Part shown: in pieces, positions 63,784-64,000 of the stretch
Layout of the letters: each line of letters starts with the position of its first letter
Position numbering within the stretch: the first letter of the stretch is position 1
Source: Corynebacterium falsenii
Lineage (GTDB): Bacteria; Actinomycetota; Actinomycetes; Mycobacteriales; Mycobacteriaceae
Length of the DNA: 64,000 nt
Direction of reading: 5' to 3'
Assembly (NCBI RefSeq): GCF_020099275.1
Contig: NZ_CP083646.1
Span: forward strand, 2,613,378-2,677,377
Made by a program: the position numbers and the translations under genes
The notes under the pieces: model-generated
What the model saw: the letters and a program-made list of their open reading frames with translations, nothing else
Databases searched by the model: none
Told to the model about the DNA's origin: nothing

Positions 63784-64000
63784 ATGAAACACATTGAATG
63801 GTTCGAAATGACGACCTCCGACTCTGTTCGCGCTGCGGCTAACACGATCGGCATCCCCCAACGCACTCTCGCTGCCCAAATCGAAAAAGGCCGGATTTCC
63901 CCTGAGAACGTCATCGCGATCGCCGTGGCCTACGACCACCACCCTGTAGGCGCACTCGTCGAGACCGGCTACCTCGACGCCAAGTGGGCCGAGCAGGTAG
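63784..64000 (+). CDS. probable immunity repressor, 5' part
   Basis: At least 72 aa, running off the window. SVRAAANTIGIPQRTLAAQIEKGRISPENVIAIAVAYDHHPVGALVETGYL is an HTH domain of the kind found in actinophage repressors. It is divergent from the Cro-like gene across the operator array; TGTAAT nine bases before the ATG and no Shine-Dalgarno suggest a leaderless message. Confidence 0.72.
   Translation, partial: MKHIEWFEMTTSDSVRAAANTIGIPQRTLAAQIEKGRISPENVIAIAVAYDHHPVGALVETGYLDAKWAEQV

Larger units (their letters stand above)
24455..64000. mobile_element. siphovirus-type prophage, left 39.5 kb (right end outside window)
   Basis: Continuous phage genome with terminase, portal, capsid, tail, lysis, replication and immunity genes in canonical order. 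No integrase is seen in the window; with the immunity region at 63.6 kb, it should follow to the right, together with attR and the missing 5' part of eccC. The structural genes appear intact, with no visible frameshifts, so the element may be inducible. Confidence 0.9.

Overview
The window joins two kinds of DNA. Positions 1 to about 24,455 are chromosome of a high-GC mycolic-acid actinobacterium, almost certainly a Corynebacterium: groES/groEL1 with a His-rich GroEL tail, a 'cory-CC-star' small protein, an N-terminally extended RpsI, and a gene order that matches the Mycobacterium tuberculosis Rv3417c-Rv3447c block (groEL1, groES, tsaD, rimI, tsaB, tsaE, alr, glmS, an alpha/beta hydrolase, two ESX-4 flanking genes, glmM, rpsI, rplM, two WXG100 genes, the Rv3446c-like membrane protein, eccC). 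From about 24,455 to the end (position 64,000) lies one tailed-phage genome, a prophage whose right end is outside the window.

Chromosomal part. The heat-shock genes groES-groEL sit behind a CIRCE operator. The t6A tRNA-modification genes are present as two unusual fusions: one 820-codon frame holding TsaB, a RimI-type acetyltransferase and TsaD, and one 588-codon frame holding alanine racemase and TsaE. An ArsA-type ATPase with a cory-CC-star partner, a CstA-type transporter behind a GlxR/CRP-like site, GlmS and GlmM (cell-wall amino sugars), ribosomal proteins L13 and S9, and the ESX-4 type VII secretion locus follow. The eccC gene lacks the codons for its N-terminal two-helix membrane anchor; the break is exactly where phage DNA begins, so the prophage appears to have integrated into eccC and separated it from the rest of the ESX-4 system.

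Phage part. Next to the left boundary is a three-gene plus-strand cassette (acidic protein, C-terminal HTH protein, multi-zinc-finger regulator) with its own promoter and repeated operator-like sites. All other phage genes except the last, partial one are on the minus strand. Read from right to left they run: regulatory genes and antirepressor (63.6-62.5 kb), a non-coding stretch with two tRNA-minihelix-like elements (62.5-62.2 kb), excisionase-like HTH and small genes, a replication module (PD-(D/E)XK nuclease, ssDNA-binding protein, family A DNA polymerase, VapE-type primase/helicase, VRR-NUC nuclease, SNF2 helicase) that contains a striking iteron cluster at 53.6-53.84 kb, a set of small genes including a pentapeptide-repeat protein, then the late operon: HNH, terminase small and large, portal, MuF-like protein, scaffold, capsid, head-tail connectors, major tail protein, two tail chaperones joined by a GGGAAAC -1 frameshift, tape measure, tail tip and collagen-like fibre genes, a two-enzyme endolysin (M23 plus GH25), holin and membrane proteins. 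This is a siphovirus layout. A divergent immunity region with five (A/G)TTAGC half-sites lies at 63.66-63.76 kb; the last, partial plus-strand gene is probably the repressor. The integrase is expected to the right of the window.
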